Assembly (NCBI RefSeq): GCF_018070025.1
Contig: NZ_JAGPYQ010000001.1
Coordinates: 7,874,001 to 7,938,000, forward strand
Length of the DNA: 64,000 nt
Source of the DNA: Streptomyces liliiviolaceus
GTDB taxonomy: Bacteria > Actinomycetota > Actinomycetes > Streptomycetales > Streptomycetaceae
Reading direction: 5' to 3'
In this document: in pieces, positions 11,425-20,674 of the stretch
How positions within the stretch are numbered: the first letter of the stretch is position 1
How the letters are laid out: each line of letters begins with the position of its first letter
Position numbers and translations under genes: made by a program
Notes under the pieces: model-generated
What the model saw: the letters and a program-made list of their open reading frames with translations, nothing else
Told to the model about the DNA's origin: nothing
Database searches by the model: none

Positions 11425-13485
11425 ATGAATCAGCATGTCGAGAACCGGCCGGGACAGTCCGGCTCGGGGTCCGCGAGTCTCGCCCAGTCCTCGCCCACCG
11501 TCGGCACGTTCCGTGAACGCGACGGCGCGCTGGAGTGGAGCGGCCGGCAGGAGACCGTACGCGTCGAACCGTGGGGCCCGGACGCCGTACGGGTACGGGC
11601 CAGGCTCGGCGGTCCCGTCCTGGAGGGTCTGCCCGCCGCCGTGCTCGACGAGGCGCCTCCCACCGAGGCCACCGTCAAGATCGAGGGCGGCCGGGGTCTG
11701 CTGACCGTCGGCGCGCTGACGGTCGAGGTCGACGCCGAGGGGCTGATCCGCTTCGTGCGCACCGACGGCGGGGCCGAACTCCTCGCCGAGGAGCGCGCCC
11801 ACTTCTGGTGGCCGGGCCCGCGCCTGTACACGCCCGTCGGCAACGGCTACCACCGCCTGGAGCAGCGCTTCGCCGCCTACGAGGGCGAGAAGCTGTACGG
11901 CCTGGGACAGCACCAGCACGGGCTGCTCGACCAGAAGGGCGCCGTCCTCGACCTGGTCCAGCGCAACGCCGAGGTGACCATCCCGGTGCTCACGTCCAGC
12001 CGCGGCTACACCCTGCTGTGGAACAGCCCGGCGATCGGCCGGGTGGAACTGGCGGGCAACGGCACGCGCTGGGTGGCGGACTCGGCCCGGCAGATCGACT
12101 ACTGGATCACGGCGGGCGATCCGGCCGACGCGCAGCGCCGCTACAGCGCGGTGACCGGGCGTACGCCGATGCTGCCCGAGTGGGCGGCGGGCTTCTGGCA
12201 GTGCAAGCTGCGCTACCGTACCCAGGACGAACTCCTCGGCGTGGCAAGGGAGTACAGGCGCCGCGGGCTGCCGCTCGACGTCATCGTCTGCGACTTCTTC
12301 CACTGGACGCATCTGGGCGACTGGAAGTTCGACCCGGCGGAGTGGCCCGATCCGGCGGGCATGCAGCGGGAGCTGGCGGAGCTGGGCGTCAAGCTCGTCG
12401 TGTCCGTCTGGCCGTCCGTCTCGCCGCTCTCCGAGAACCACCGGCTCATGGAGCAGCGCGGCTGGTTCGTCGGCACCCAGTACGGCCCGATGGCGCACGC
12501 CGACTGGCCGGACAAGGAGGTCGCCTCCACGGTCCAGGTCGCCTTCTACGACGCGACGAACCCCGAGGCGCGGGAGTTCCTGTGGTCGAGGATCAGGGAC
12601 AACTACCTGGAGCCGTACGGGATCACGTCCTTCTGGCTGGACGCCTGCGAGCCCGAGCTGAAGCCGGGATTCCAGGAGAACCTGCGCTACTGGGCGGGCC
12701 CCGGCCTCGAAGTGGGCAACATGTATCCGCGCGAGAACTCCCGCGCCTTCCACGAGGGCATGCTGGCGGCCGGCGAGAGCGAGGTCGTCACCCTCAACCG
12801 CTCGGCGTGGGCGGGAAGTCAGCGGTACGGGGCGGCCCTGTGGTCGGGCGACATCGGCACGGACTTCGCGACCCTGCGGCGCCAGATAGCGGCGGGCCTC
12901 AACACCTCGCTGTCCGGCATCCCCTGGTGGAACACCGACATCGGCGGCTTCCACGGCGGCGACCCGGACGACCCGGCGTACCGCGAGGTGATGATCCGCT
13001 GGTTCCAGTTCGGCGCGCTGTCCCCGCTGATGCGCCTGCACGGCTTCCGCGACCCGGGCACCCCGCTGGGCCCGGAGATGACCGGCGGCCCGAACGAGGT
13101 GTGGTCGTACGGCGAACAGGCCCGGCCGATCCTGGAGAAGTACCTCCATCTGCGCGAGCGCCTGAAGCCGTACGTGCTCGATGTCATGCGGGAGGCCCAC
13201 GAGGAGGGGCTGCCGGTGATGCGGCCGCTGTTCCTGGAGTTCCCGGACGACCAGGCGGCCTGGTCGGTGGACGACGCGTACCTCTTCGGCCGGGATCTGC
13301 TGGTCGCGCCGGTGCTCACGGCGGGTGCGACGGTCCGTACGGCGTATCTGCCGGCGGGCGCGCGCTGGACGGACGCGTGGACGGGCGAGGAGTACCGGGG
13401 CGGCGCGGCCGTGACCGTCGACGCCCCGCTGGACCGCATCCCGCTGTTCCTGCGGGACGACGCGCGGCTGCCCGTGGCGGAGTAG
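11425..13485 (+). CDS. GH31 glycoside hydrolase, probable alpha-xylosidase
   Basis: An intracellular retaining alpha-glycosidase; no signal peptide is seen. The 686-residue protein has the GH31 N-terminal beta domain, the (beta/alpha)8 barrel (PEWAAGFWQCKLRYRTQDEL), the nucleophile Asp406 in FWLDACEPE and the acid/base Asp476 in LWSGDIGTDF, 70 residues apart, close to the YicI-type arrangement. ATG 11425 is preceded by CAGGAG at 11411-11416; an upstream in-frame start lacks a site. The VCDFFHWTHLGDWKFD segment resembles alpha-xylosidases more than alpha-glucosidases, but that is from memory. In context it would remove non-reducing alpha-1,6-xylose from xyloglucan oligosaccharides. No operator was seen directly in front of it, so it probably depends on the lacI promoter. 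Confidence 0.9.
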   Translation: MNQHVENRPGQSGSGSASLAQSSPTVGTFRERDGALEWSGRQETVRVEPWGPDAVRVRARLGGPVLEGLPAAVLDEAPPTEATVKIEGGRGLLTVGALTVEVDAEGLIRFVRTDGGAELLAEERAHFWWPGPRLYTPVGNGYHRLEQRFAAYEGEKLYGLGQHQHGLLDQKGAVLDLVQRNAEVTIPVLTSSRGYTLLWNSPAIGRVELAGNGTRWVADSARQIDYWITAGDPADAQRRYSAVTGRTPMLPEWAAGFWQCKLRYRTQDELLGVAREYRRRGLPLDVIVCDFFHWTHLGDWKFDPAEWPDPAGMQRELAELGVKLVVSVWPSVSPLSENHRLMEQRGWFVGTQYGPMAHADWPDKEVASTVQVAFYDATNPEAREFLWSRIRDNYLEPYGITSFWLDACEPELKPGFQENLRYWAGPGLEVGNMYPRENSRAFHEGMLAAGESEVVTLNRSAWAGSQRYGAALWSGDIGTDFATLRRQIAAGLNTSLSGIPWWNTDIGGFHGGDPDDPAYREVMIRWFQFGALSPLMRLHGFRDPGTPLGPEMTGGPNEVWSYGEQARPILEKYLHLRERLKPYVLDVMREAHEEGLPVMRPLFLEFPDDQAAWSVDDAYLFGRDLLVAPVLTAGATVRTAYLPAGARWTDAWTGEEYRGGAAVTVDAPLDRIPLFLRDDARLPVAE

Positions 13486-13505
13486 CCGCGCGTCGCACCT
13501 GGCGG

Positions 13506-14243
13506 TCAGCTGCTGCTGACCGTCAGGTTGTTGGTGACGAAGTCCAGGCCGCCGGACGAGGACGTGACCTCGAAGCCGAACTGGACGTCACCGATGGTCT
13601 CGTTGCCCATCCAGCCCTTGGTGTCCTTGATCCACTTGAGGATCGGCAGGATGCTGACGCTGCCCGAGTTCGAGTCCGAGGTGCGCAGGAACGAGAAGAC
13701 CTCGTTGGCCCCGTTGCTGCCCTTGTAGACGGACCAGGTGTGACCGCCGAGGGTGACATTGCCCTGCGAGGTGCCGAGCGGACCGACGGCCCCGTTGTAA
13801 TTGACCCAGAGCATTATCTCGTAGTCGTAGTCGGTGTCCCAGATGTCGTACGAGGTGTTGTACGCGCCGGCCGACGGGACCGTGACGTTGTAGCTGCTGG
13901 AGAGCGAGCCGAGCGAGGTGATCGTCTTGTTGATCACCTTCTTGGAGTTGGGGTACGACTTGATGCCGCCGGTGTTGGGGTGGTTGGCCCAGACTCCCCA
14001 GTTGGTGCCGGAGTTGGCCCAGATGCACTGGCTGCCCGCGCCGGAGCCCCAGATGTTGTTGTAGAGCGTGTAGCCGTTGAGGCTGGTGTTGCCCCACTGG
14101 TCGCAGGAGTTCCAGATCGCGGCGGAGGCGGGGGCGGAGGCGAGCCCGACGGTCACTCCGAGAGCGAGCGCGGGCGCCAGCAGCGCCTTGGCGATCCTGT
14201 TCACGTTCCTGGTCGTCCTCGTGTTCAGCGTGCGTGGTGCCAT
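13506..14243 (-). CDS. Secreted GH12 endo-beta-1,4-glucanase / xyloglucanase
   Basis: A 245-residue secreted protein. Residues 1-41 form a signal peptide with a hydrophobic core (LLAPALALGVTVGLA) and an ASA cleavage site; a compact single catalytic domain follows. GH12 features are WNSCDQWGN near the mature start, the nucleophile Glu142 in YEIMLWVNYN and the acid/base Glu225 in VQFGFEV. There is no carbohydrate-binding module. GH12 includes both cellulases and xyloglucan-specific endoglucanases; the neighbouring genes favour xyloglucan. ATG 14243 follows AAGGGA and lies inside the GH95 gene, giving a 19-base overlap and probable translational coupling. It is the last gene of the importer operon, and the only exported enzyme in it. 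Confidence 0.88.
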   Translation of the reverse strand: MAPRTLNTRTTRNVNRIAKALLAPALALGVTVGLASAPASAAIWNSCDQWGNTSLNGYTLYNNIWGSGAGSQCIWANSGTNWGVWANHPNTGGIKSYPNSKKVINKTITSLGSLSSSYNVTVPSAGAYNTSYDIWDTDYDYEIMLWVNYNGAVGPLGTSQGNVTLGGHTWSVYKGSNGANEVFSFLRTSDSNSGSVSILPILKWIKDTKGWMGNETIGDVQFGFEVTSSSGGLDFVTNNLTVSSS

Positions 14244-16525
14244 GGTGTCCCTTCCATGGGTGGGGGGATGTGGGGGATGGCTTCGCCGTACGTCGGCCGC
14301 GGCCCCAGGGTGAGGACGCGGTCCTCCCCGGCGCGCAGGGAGAGCCGGCGCGCGCCGGAGGGGGTTCTCAGGTCGACGGAGTGGGTGCGGGTGGGCCGGA
14401 CCACCGCCCGGACCTCCCGCGGACTCCAGTCGAGGTCGATCTCGGCGCCGAACCTCGTCCGTACGCCGCGGAGTCGGCCCGCCGGGAAGGCAGCGGGCAG
14501 CGCGGGCAGGAGGACGAGCCGGTCGGGGGTCGACTGGATCAGCGACTCGATGATCAGGGCGGGCAGGGTGTGGGCGGCGTCCGCGTTGTAGACGTCGCGG
14601 CGGGGATAGTGCGCGCTCATGAGGGAGGCGTGGAAGAAGTCGCCCGCCAGTACCCGGTCGAGCGCGTGCGCGACCCGCTCGCCGTCCCGCAGCCGGGCGG
14701 CGACGAGGGCGTGGTGCAGATGGCCGTGCGCGGAGTCGTTCTCGGCGCCCCGCAGTGCGAGCGCGCGATGCGCCGCCGCCGCGAGTTCCGGGGTGTCGTA
14801 GGGGTTGATCTCGTCGAGCGGCCAGACGCCGTACAGCTGGCTGAGGTGCCGGTGGTCGTACGTGTCGTCGAGGCCGGGCCACGCCCATTCGGCGAGGGCG
14901 CCGTCGTCGTTGACGCGGTGCGGGGGCAGCCGCTCGGCGAGAGCACGCCACCGGTCGGCGTCGGGGCCCGGGTGGTAGGCGGCCGCCGTGAGCAGGGCGT
15001 GGCGGGCCGCGGAGAGGTCCATGGCGGCGTTGACCGCACCCCAGCTCGCATCGGGGTTCGACGGGCGGTTCTCGGGCGAGTAGGAGGGGACGACGACGAG
15101 GTGCCCGCGCTCGTCGGTGCGGGTGAGGAAGTCCTCGTAGAAGTGGGCGACTTCGGCGAGGGCGGCGGCCAGCCGCGGGTCCCGCTCCCCGCGGGCCTCG
15201 TCGTGGTCGACGAGCGGTTTGAGCAGCCAGTCGGCGCCCGCGGTCCACAGGTGCAGGGGGTACTCGCGACTGAAGTGGTACGTGTGTCCGGACTCGCCGT
15301 CCGTGTGGGGCGGGGCGACCACGCCCCGGGTGCCGAAGACGGCTCGGGCGTTGTCCCGCCAGTGCGGCAGCTGCCCGTGGACGAGACGGGCATGGGCCTC
15401 GACGACCTCGGGGAGGGCGCCCGCGACGGCCGAGGCGGTCTGCAGGTTCAGATTGGCGTCCGTGGTGAAGGCGCCGGACCAGGCCGTGTCCCAGTCGCCG
15501 GTCCACAGCCCGGTGAGCCTCGGCGGGAGCATCCCGCTCGCGGACAGCAGGTGGTAGCGGCCGGCCGCGAAGAGCCGTTCGAGGAGGGCGGGGCTCGCGG
15601 GCCGCTTGAGCAGTGCGGAGCCGGGGAGCGCGCGTTCGGTGTCGTCGGCTTCGAGGGTGAGCGCGACGCGGGAGTACGCGGTGCGGTGGAGGCGCAGATG
15701 ACGCTTCAGGAGGCCCTCGTACGGCTCGCCGCCGTCCGGCAGCAGCGCGCGCAACTCCAGGGTCCGCGCCACCGTGTCCAGCTCTCCGGTGTGCCGCTCC
15801 ACCCGGGTCAGCAGCAGGACCGACCCGGCGCCCGCCACGCGCATACCGGGCGCCGTCAGCGTCGTACGGCCGCCGGTGACCACGGCCAGCGTCACGCCGG
15901 TGTACGCGCGGTCGCTGCCGGGGTAGCGGGCGCTCAGGGTGAGTACGGCGCCCTCGGGGGTGAGGACCGCTCCGTCGCTGACGCCCAGTGTGTCGGGGGC
16001 GCCGGGGAGCCGGTGGTCCAGCGTGATGTCCAGGGCCGGGCCCGGGGAGGTCACGTACTGGACGATCACGTCGTCGGCGCGGGAGACGAAGACGCGGCTG
16101 CGCCAGTTCGCGCAGGACGATGCGGCGACCCCCGTGGTGAAGTCGACCGTACGGCGGTAGTCGCCCTCCTCGTCGGCGGACGGCCTGCGCAGCCGCACCT
16201 GGAAGGCGGGGTGGAAGGGCTGCACCCACTGGAGAGGGCGCCCGTCCGTGAACTCCTCGGCCGCCGTCAGGTCTCCCGCGAGCAACCGGTCCTGGATGGC
16301 GGGCAGTTCGGCCGCCAGCTCCGGAGGACGGGCGTGTTCGCCGCCGTTGGGCCGGACGAGGGTGTGATGGGTGACGATCACCCGGTCGTCGTTCGGATCA
16401 CCGAACACAAGGGTGCCGTGGCGGCCGTTGCCGCTCAGGAAGGCGTCCTCCCAGCGGGCGGCCGGGGCCGGCTCCCAGGTGCCGTGCGGCGAGGTGGACG
16501 GCGTGTCCCGCGTACCGGCGGTCAT
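14225..16525 (-). CDS. GH95 glycoside hydrolase, probable alpha-L-fucosidase
   Basis: A 766-residue inverting glycosidase of the GH95 type, with the N-terminal beta-sandwich motif WEDAFLSGNGRHGTLVFGDP and the alpha6/alpha6 barrel segments LTGLWTGDWDTAWSGAFTTD and NLNLQTASAVAGALPEV. Most characterised GH95 enzymes are alpha-1,2-L-fucosidases and some are alpha-L-galactosidases; both sugars occur on xyloglucan side chains. No signal peptide was seen, so it should act on imported oligosaccharides. It overlaps the GH42 stop by 4 bases (ATGA) and the GH12 start by 19, placing it firmly inside one operon. The exact substrate sugar is inferred from context. Confidence 0.88.
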   Translation of the reverse strand: MTAGTRDTPSTSPHGTWEPAPAARWEDAFLSGNGRHGTLVFGDPNDDRVIVTHHTLVRPNGGEHARPPELAAELPAIQDRLLAGDLTAAEEFTDGRPLQWVQPFHPAFQVRLRRPSADEEGDYRRTVDFTTGVAASSCANWRSRVFVSRADDVIVQYVTSPGPALDITLDHRLPGAPDTLGVSDGAVLTPEGAVLTLSARYPGSDRAYTGVTLAVVTGGRTTLTAPGMRVAGAGSVLLLTRVERHTGELDTVARTLELRALLPDGGEPYEGLLKRHLRLHRTAYSRVALTLEADDTERALPGSALLKRPASPALLERLFAAGRYHLLSASGMLPPRLTGLWTGDWDTAWSGAFTTDANLNLQTASAVAGALPEVVEAHARLVHGQLPHWRDNARAVFGTRGVVAPPHTDGESGHTYHFSREYPLHLWTAGADWLLKPLVDHDEARGERDPRLAAALAEVAHFYEDFLTRTDERGHLVVVPSYSPENRPSNPDASWGAVNAAMDLSAARHALLTAAAYHPGPDADRWRALAERLPPHRVNDDGALAEWAWPGLDDTYDHRHLSQLYGVWPLDEINPYDTPELAAAAHRALALRGAENDSAHGHLHHALVAARLRDGERVAHALDRVLAGDFFHASLMSAHYPRRDVYNADAAHTLPALIIESLIQSTPDRLVLLPALPAAFPAGRLRGVRTRFGAEIDLDWSPREVRAVVRPTRTHSVDLRTPSGARRLSLRAGEDRVLTLGPRPTYGEAIPHIPPPMEGTPWHHAR

Positions 16526-18519
16526 GGGGACAGCACCGCCGCTCCGTACCGGCCCAGTTCGAGGGTGTCCGTGACCCGTCGCTCACCGAGCAGGTCCCGG
16601 TACTCCCCCGGCACCGCCACGGTGACCGGCTCCCGCCCGTGGTTGAGGACGAAGAGCAGGTCGCCCCGGCGTACGGCCTCGACCTGGGCGGGCAGTCCTT
16701 CGAGCACCGGCCGCACCCCCGCTTCGGCGGCCACGCCCGCCAACAGCTCGCGCAGCGCGGCGGGTTCGGGCAGCGTGGAGACGTACCAGGCGCGGCCCCT
16801 GCGCAGCACGGCGGGCAGTCCGTCGAGTTCGCCGCCCTTGTAGCGGGAGTGCGCGACGACGTCCTCGGCCTTCTCGGCCTCGATCTCCTCGGACCAGAGC
16901 ATGCCCCGGAGACCGTCGCACTCGGCGTACTCGCCGGGGTCGAGCGGCCACCACTCGTGCAGGGTGCGGATGCCGAACAGCTCGCGCAGCCGCTCGTCCA
17001 TCCCGCCGGTCCGCACCCGGTCGTCCTCGTCCGCGATCCCGGTGAGAAAACCGCAGACGAGGGTGCCGCCTCCGCGTACGTACGCGACGAGGTTGTCGAT
17101 CGCGGGGTCGGTGAGGAGGTACAGCTGCGGCACGACGACGAGCGGGTATGCGGACAGGTCGTGCCCGGGGTGCGCGAAGTCCGTCGTGATGTGGGCCTCC
17201 CACAGGGCGCGGTGCCAGGCCCGCACGACCTGCTGGTACTCGACCTCGCGGGAGGGCCGCCCGTCCTGCTCGCCCGCCCACCAGGCGTTCCACTCGTGGA
17301 GGATCGCGACCCGGGACACCGAGTGGCGGCCCGTCACCTGCGCGCCCAGCCGCCGCAGCTCGGCGCCGAGCTGCTTGACCTCCTGGTAGGTGCGGCCCTG
17401 CTCCCCGGCGTGGCCGACCATGCCCGAGTGGAACTTCTCCGCGCCCTGGCGGGACTGCCGCCACTGGAAGTAGCAGACGGCGTCGGCGCCCCGGGCTACC
17501 GCCTGGAGGGACCAGAGCCGGTTGAGGCCGCGCGGCTTGGGACGGTTCACGCCCCGCCAGTTCACCGAGCCCGCCGCCTGCTCCATCAGCATCCACGGCC
17601 CGCGGGCCTGGGAGCGCGTCATGTCCTGGACGAGGGCGCCCTCCTGCGCGCCGAAGGGGTCGCGTGGGTCCGGATAGAGGTCGACGGAGACGACGTCCTC
17701 CTCCTCGGCCCACCGCCAGGCGTCCTGCCCCGCCCACATCGGCATGAAGTTGGTGGTCACCGGGAGGTCCGGGGAGTACCGGCGGACGATGTCCCGCTCG
17801 GCGACGTAACACTCCAGGAGCATGTCGGACGTGTAGCGCTTGAAGTCGAGCACCTGGGTGGGGTTGTTCAGGTAGTGGGCGCGGCGCGGTGGCAGGACCT
17901 CCGCCCAGTCGCCGTATCCCTGGCTCCAGAAGGCGGTCCCCCAGGCCGTGTTGAGCGCGTCGAGCGTGCCGTACCTGTCCCGGAGCCAGCGGCGGAACGT
18001 GCCGGCCGCCTCGTCGCCCCAGTCGTAGGTGCAGTACTCGTTGTTGATGTGCCACATGGTGAGGGCGGGGTGGCTGCCGTAGCGGGCGGCCAGGTCCTCG
18101 GTGATCGCGGCGGCGTGACGGCGGTAGGTGGCGCTGGAGTGCGAGAAGTGCTGCCGGCCGCCCCACCACTCGGTGCGGCCGTCCGCGTCACGGGGCAGGG
18201 TGTCCGGGTGGAGCCGCCCCAGCCAGGGCGGGGGCGAGGAGGTCGGGGTGGCGAGGACGACCCCGATGCCGTGTCCGTGCACGAGATCCATGAGCCGGTC
18301 CAGCCAGCCGAACTCCCGTGCCCCTGGGCGCGGTTCGATCTTCGCCCAGGAGAAGACGCCGAGCGTGACGGAATTGACCCCGGCTTCCCGCATGAGGCGT
18401 ACGTCCTCGTGCCAGACCTCCTCGGGCCACTGCTCGGGGTTGTAGTCCCCACCGAAGAGAACGCGCCCACGGACGGCATCACCGAGCCCGACCCGCCCAC
18501 TTGAACTAGTCGCGCACAT
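16522..18519 (-). CDS. GH42 beta-galactosidase
   Basis: An intracellular retaining beta-galactosidase of 665 residues. The (beta/alpha)8 domain starts GGDYNPEQWPEEVW and contains the acid/base Glu161 in WHINNEY and the nucleophile Glu313 in LMEQAAGSVNWR. Trimerisation and C-terminal beta domains follow. ATG 18519 has GAGGTG in front; further upstream the frame runs through the intergenic repeat. It is coupled to GH95 by an ATGA overlap and follows the importer genes after a 121-base gap that holds one GC repeat. In this set it would remove the beta-1,2-galactose of xyloglucan side chains after the fucosidase has acted. Other beta-galactosides such as galactan fragments are possible substrates. 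Confidence 0.92.
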   Translation of the reverse strand: MCATSSSGRVGLGDAVRGRVLFGGDYNPEQWPEEVWHEDVRLMREAGVNSVTLGVFSWAKIEPRPGAREFGWLDRLMDLVHGHGIGVVLATPTSSPPPWLGRLHPDTLPRDADGRTEWWGGRQHFSHSSATYRRHAAAITEDLAARYGSHPALTMWHINNEYCTYDWGDEAAGTFRRWLRDRYGTLDALNTAWGTAFWSQGYGDWAEVLPPRRAHYLNNPTQVLDFKRYTSDMLLECYVAERDIVRRYSPDLPVTTNFMPMWAGQDAWRWAEEEDVVSVDLYPDPRDPFGAQEGALVQDMTRSQARGPWMLMEQAAGSVNWRGVNRPKPRGLNRLWSLQAVARGADAVCYFQWRQSRQGAEKFHSGMVGHAGEQGRTYQEVKQLGAELRRLGAQVTGRHSVSRVAILHEWNAWWAGEQDGRPSREVEYQQVVRAWHRALWEAHITTDFAHPGHDLSAYPLVVVPQLYLLTDPAIDNLVAYVRGGGTLVCGFLTGIADEDDRVRTGGMDERLRELFGIRTLHEWWPLDPGEYAECDGLRGMLWSEEIEAEKAEDVVAHSRYKGGELDGLPAVLRRGRAWYVSTLPEPAALRELLAGVAAEAGVRPVLEGLPAQVEAVRRGDLLFVLNHGREPVTVAVPGEYRDLLGERRVTDTLELGRYGAAVLSP

Positions 18520-18565
18520 GACACACCTCGTTCGATAGAGAGAGGCAAGCCTCCGGGGGCACCCC

Positions 18566-18590
18566 CGAAGGGGCGCGGGGAACTGCGCGC
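18566..18590 (+). repeat. Short intergenic GC repeat inside the importer-GH operon
   Basis: A copy of GGGGCGCGGGGAACTGCGC with a short stem (CCGGGGGCACCCCCG) at its left. It separates the GH42 start from the permease stop and could shape operon expression. Confidence 0.8.
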
Positions 18591-18640
18591 TCGGCCACAA
18601 CGGACCGGCACCCGACGAACACCCCCGGCGGGGCAGTCCG

Positions 18641-19609
18641 TCAGCCTTTGACCGCGCCGGTCAACATCCCCTTCTTGAAGTGCTTCTGCACGAAGGGAGA
18701 CAGGAAGGCGACCGGCAACAACGCCAACACCATCACAGCCATCTGCACGGCAAGCGCGGACAACTGTCCCGCCCGGATCGCCTGCCCCAGCCCCACCGGA
18801 GGTTCCTGCTTCTGCACGAGCTGGATCATCACGTTCTGCAGCGGCATCATGTCCTGATCGCTCAGATAGATCGACGCGTTGAACCAGGCGCTCCAGTACC
18901 CGACGGCGTAGAACAGCGTGATCACCGCGATGACGGCCCGGGAGAGCGGGAGCACGATCTGCCAGAGGATCCGCCAGTCCCCCGCCCCGTCGATCCGCGC
19001 GCTGTCGGTGAGTTCCGGCGAGATGCCCATGAAGAACGCGCGCAGCACCAGGATGTTGAAGACGCTGATCGCGCTCGGCAGGATCAGCGCGAGGTACGTG
19101 TCCGTCAGCCCCAGCGACTGCACCAGCAGATACGTGGGGATGAGCCCGGCGCCGAAGAACATCGTGGCGAGCAGGGTCATCAGGAACCAGCGGTGCCCGA
19201 GCGACCCGATGCGCGAGAGCCCGTACGCGCACAGGACCGACACCGTCATCGAGAACAGCGTGCCGACGACGGTGACGCCCAGGCTGACGACCGTGGCGCG
19301 GGTGACCTGGCCGCCGCTCAGCAGTTCCTGGTAGGCGATGAAGGTGACGCCCTTTGGGATCAGCACCAGCCCGCCGGCCTCGCTGATGGTCTGCTTCGTG
19401 GACAGGCTGGTGACGACGACGATCCACAGCGGGAACAGGACGGCCAGGCAGGCGAGGCCCAGGGCGATGCCCTTGCCCGCGAGTCCGGCCCGGCGCGGCT
19501 CCTCCTCCCAGACGGGCCTCGGCGGGGCCGCCCAGCGGCCGGGCGGCCGCTCCGGTCCCGCGGCCCCCGGCCGTTCCCCGGTCACGGCGCCCTCGGTCAC
19601 GGCACTCAT
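18641..19609 (-). CDS. Carbohydrate ABC transporter permease (LplC/MalG type)
   Basis: Inner-membrane permease of a CUT1-type sugar importer, 322 residues with six predicted membrane segments. The ATPase-contact EAA motif reads ELTDSARIDGAGDWRILWQIVLPLS. It begins MSAVTEGAVTGERPG at ATG 19609, overlapping the preceding permease stop by 4 bases (ATGA); the longer frame upstream is inside that gene. The N-terminus carries a proline-rich cytosolic stretch of about 45 residues. No ATPase gene is in the cluster, so a shared MsiK-type ATPase elsewhere in the genome is expected, as is known for other Streptomyces sugar importers. Confidence 0.93.
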   Translation of the reverse strand: MSAVTEGAVTGERPGAAGPERPPGRWAAPPRPVWEEEPRRAGLAGKGIALGLACLAVLFPLWIVVVTSLSTKQTISEAGGLVLIPKGVTFIAYQELLSGGQVTRATVVSLGVTVVGTLFSMTVSVLCAYGLSRIGSLGHRWFLMTLLATMFFGAGLIPTYLLVQSLGLTDTYLALILPSAISVFNILVLRAFFMGISPELTDSARIDGAGDWRILWQIVLPLSRAVIAVITLFYAVGYWSAWFNASIYLSDQDMMPLQNVMIQLVQKQEPPVGLGQAIRAGQLSALAVQMAVMVLALLPVAFLSPFVQKHFKKGMLTGAVKG

Positions 19610-20670
19610 TTCTTGTACACCCCCTGCTCGCCCATGAGATGGGCGACCTTGTTCGCGGCGAGGACGAGTCCGAGACTGACCACGCCCTTGATCAGGCCGG
19701 CCGCCGCCGCGTAGCTGAAGTCCTGGTTGCGGACGCCGTTCCACCACACATAGGTGTCGAGGACCTCCGCCGCGCCCGGTCCCACGGCGTCCCGCTGGAG
19801 CAGGATCTGCTCGAAGCCGACGGTGAGCGCGTCACCGACGCGCAGCACGAGGAGGAGGGCGATCACCGGACGCAGCGCGGGCAGCGTGACGTGCCACATG
19901 CGGCGCCACCGGCCGGCCCCGTCCATCGCCGAGGCCTCGTACAGATCCGGGCTGACGGAGGCCAGTGCGGCGAGGAAGACGATGACGCCCCAGCCGGCGT
20001 CCTTCCACACCCCTTCCGCCGTCACCAGGAACTTGAAGATCCCCGGGTCGGTCATGAGGTCGAAGCCCTCGTAGCCGTGCCGGCGCAGGGTCTGCGCGAT
20101 GATGCCGGCGCCGCCGAAGATCTGCTGGAAGACGGTGATGACCAGCACCCAGGAGAAGAAGTGCGGCAGATAGAGGATCGCCTGCGACACCGCCCGTACC
20201 CGGGGCCTGATCACGCTGTTGATGAGCAGCGCGAGCAGGATCGGGACGGGGAAGAAGAGCACCAGTTGCAGCGCGAACAGGACGAGGGTGTTCTGTACGG
20301 CGTCCCAGAACGCCGAGTCCTCGAACAGCCGGGAGAACTGCTCGAAGCCGACCCAGGGGCTGTGGAAGACGGCGATGAAGCCGTTGTCGCTGATGTAGGG
20401 GTCGTACTCCTGGAAGGCGACGACGTTGCCCAGGATCGGTATGTAGTTGAAGACCAGGACGAGCAGGACGGCCGGCAGGGTCATCAGGACCAGCGTGCGG
20501 TCCCGTCGGAAGCGGACCTTGAAGGTGCCGCCGCCGTTCAGGGCCTTGCGCAGGGCCCTCTTCTCGGCCCTGGTGACCCCCGGGGCGGGGGACGCGGCGG
20601 CCACCGGAGTGCCGCCGCGCGTAGTGGTGTCACGTGGAGCGGTGTCACGTGGAGCGGTGCTGTGTGCCAC
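19606..20670 (-). CDS. Carbohydrate ABC transporter permease (LplB/MalF type)
   Basis: First inner-membrane permease of the importer, 354 residues with six membrane segments after a long basic N-terminal region (RAEKRALRKALNGGGTFKVRFRRD). The EAA motif reads DLYEASAMDGAGRWRRMWHVTLP. The hallmark NYIPILGNVVAFQEYDP is typical of the LplB branch, which pairs with large lipoprotein binding proteins such as the one encoded 4 bases upstream. The N-terminus contains a short repeat (TAPRDTAPRDTT) coded by a tandem duplication. It is coupled to the LplC-type gene downstream. Confidence 0.93.
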   Translation of the reverse strand: MAHSTAPRDTAPRDTTTRGGTPVAAASPAPGVTRAEKRALRKALNGGGTFKVRFRRDRTLVLMTLPAVLLVLVFNYIPILGNVVAFQEYDPYISDNGFIAVFHSPWVGFEQFSRLFEDSAFWDAVQNTLVLFALQLVLFFPVPILLALLINSVIRPRVRAVSQAILYLPHFFSWVLVITVFQQIFGGAGIIAQTLRRHGYEGFDLMTDPGIFKFLVTAEGVWKDAGWGVIVFLAALASVSPDLYEASAMDGAGRWRRMWHVTLPALRPVIALLLVLRVGDALTVGFEQILLQRDAVGPGAAEVLDTYVWWNGVRNQDFSYAAAAGLIKGVVSLGLVLAANKVAHLMGEQGVYKK

Positions 20671-20674
20671 CGGG

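Noticed and set aside
11535..14591. 1018-codon plus-strand open frame
   Set aside because: Out-of-frame reading of GH31 continuing antisense to GH12 and GH95; arginine/glycine-rich composition.
14234..16843. 869-codon plus-strand frame opposite GH95
   Set aside because: Antisense shadow of a real gene with glycine/valine-rich composition.
18520..18640. LacI operator between importer and GH42
   Set aside because: The gap contains only the short GC repeat and no CGAAGCGCTTCG-like palindrome, so GH42 is taken as part of the upstream operon.
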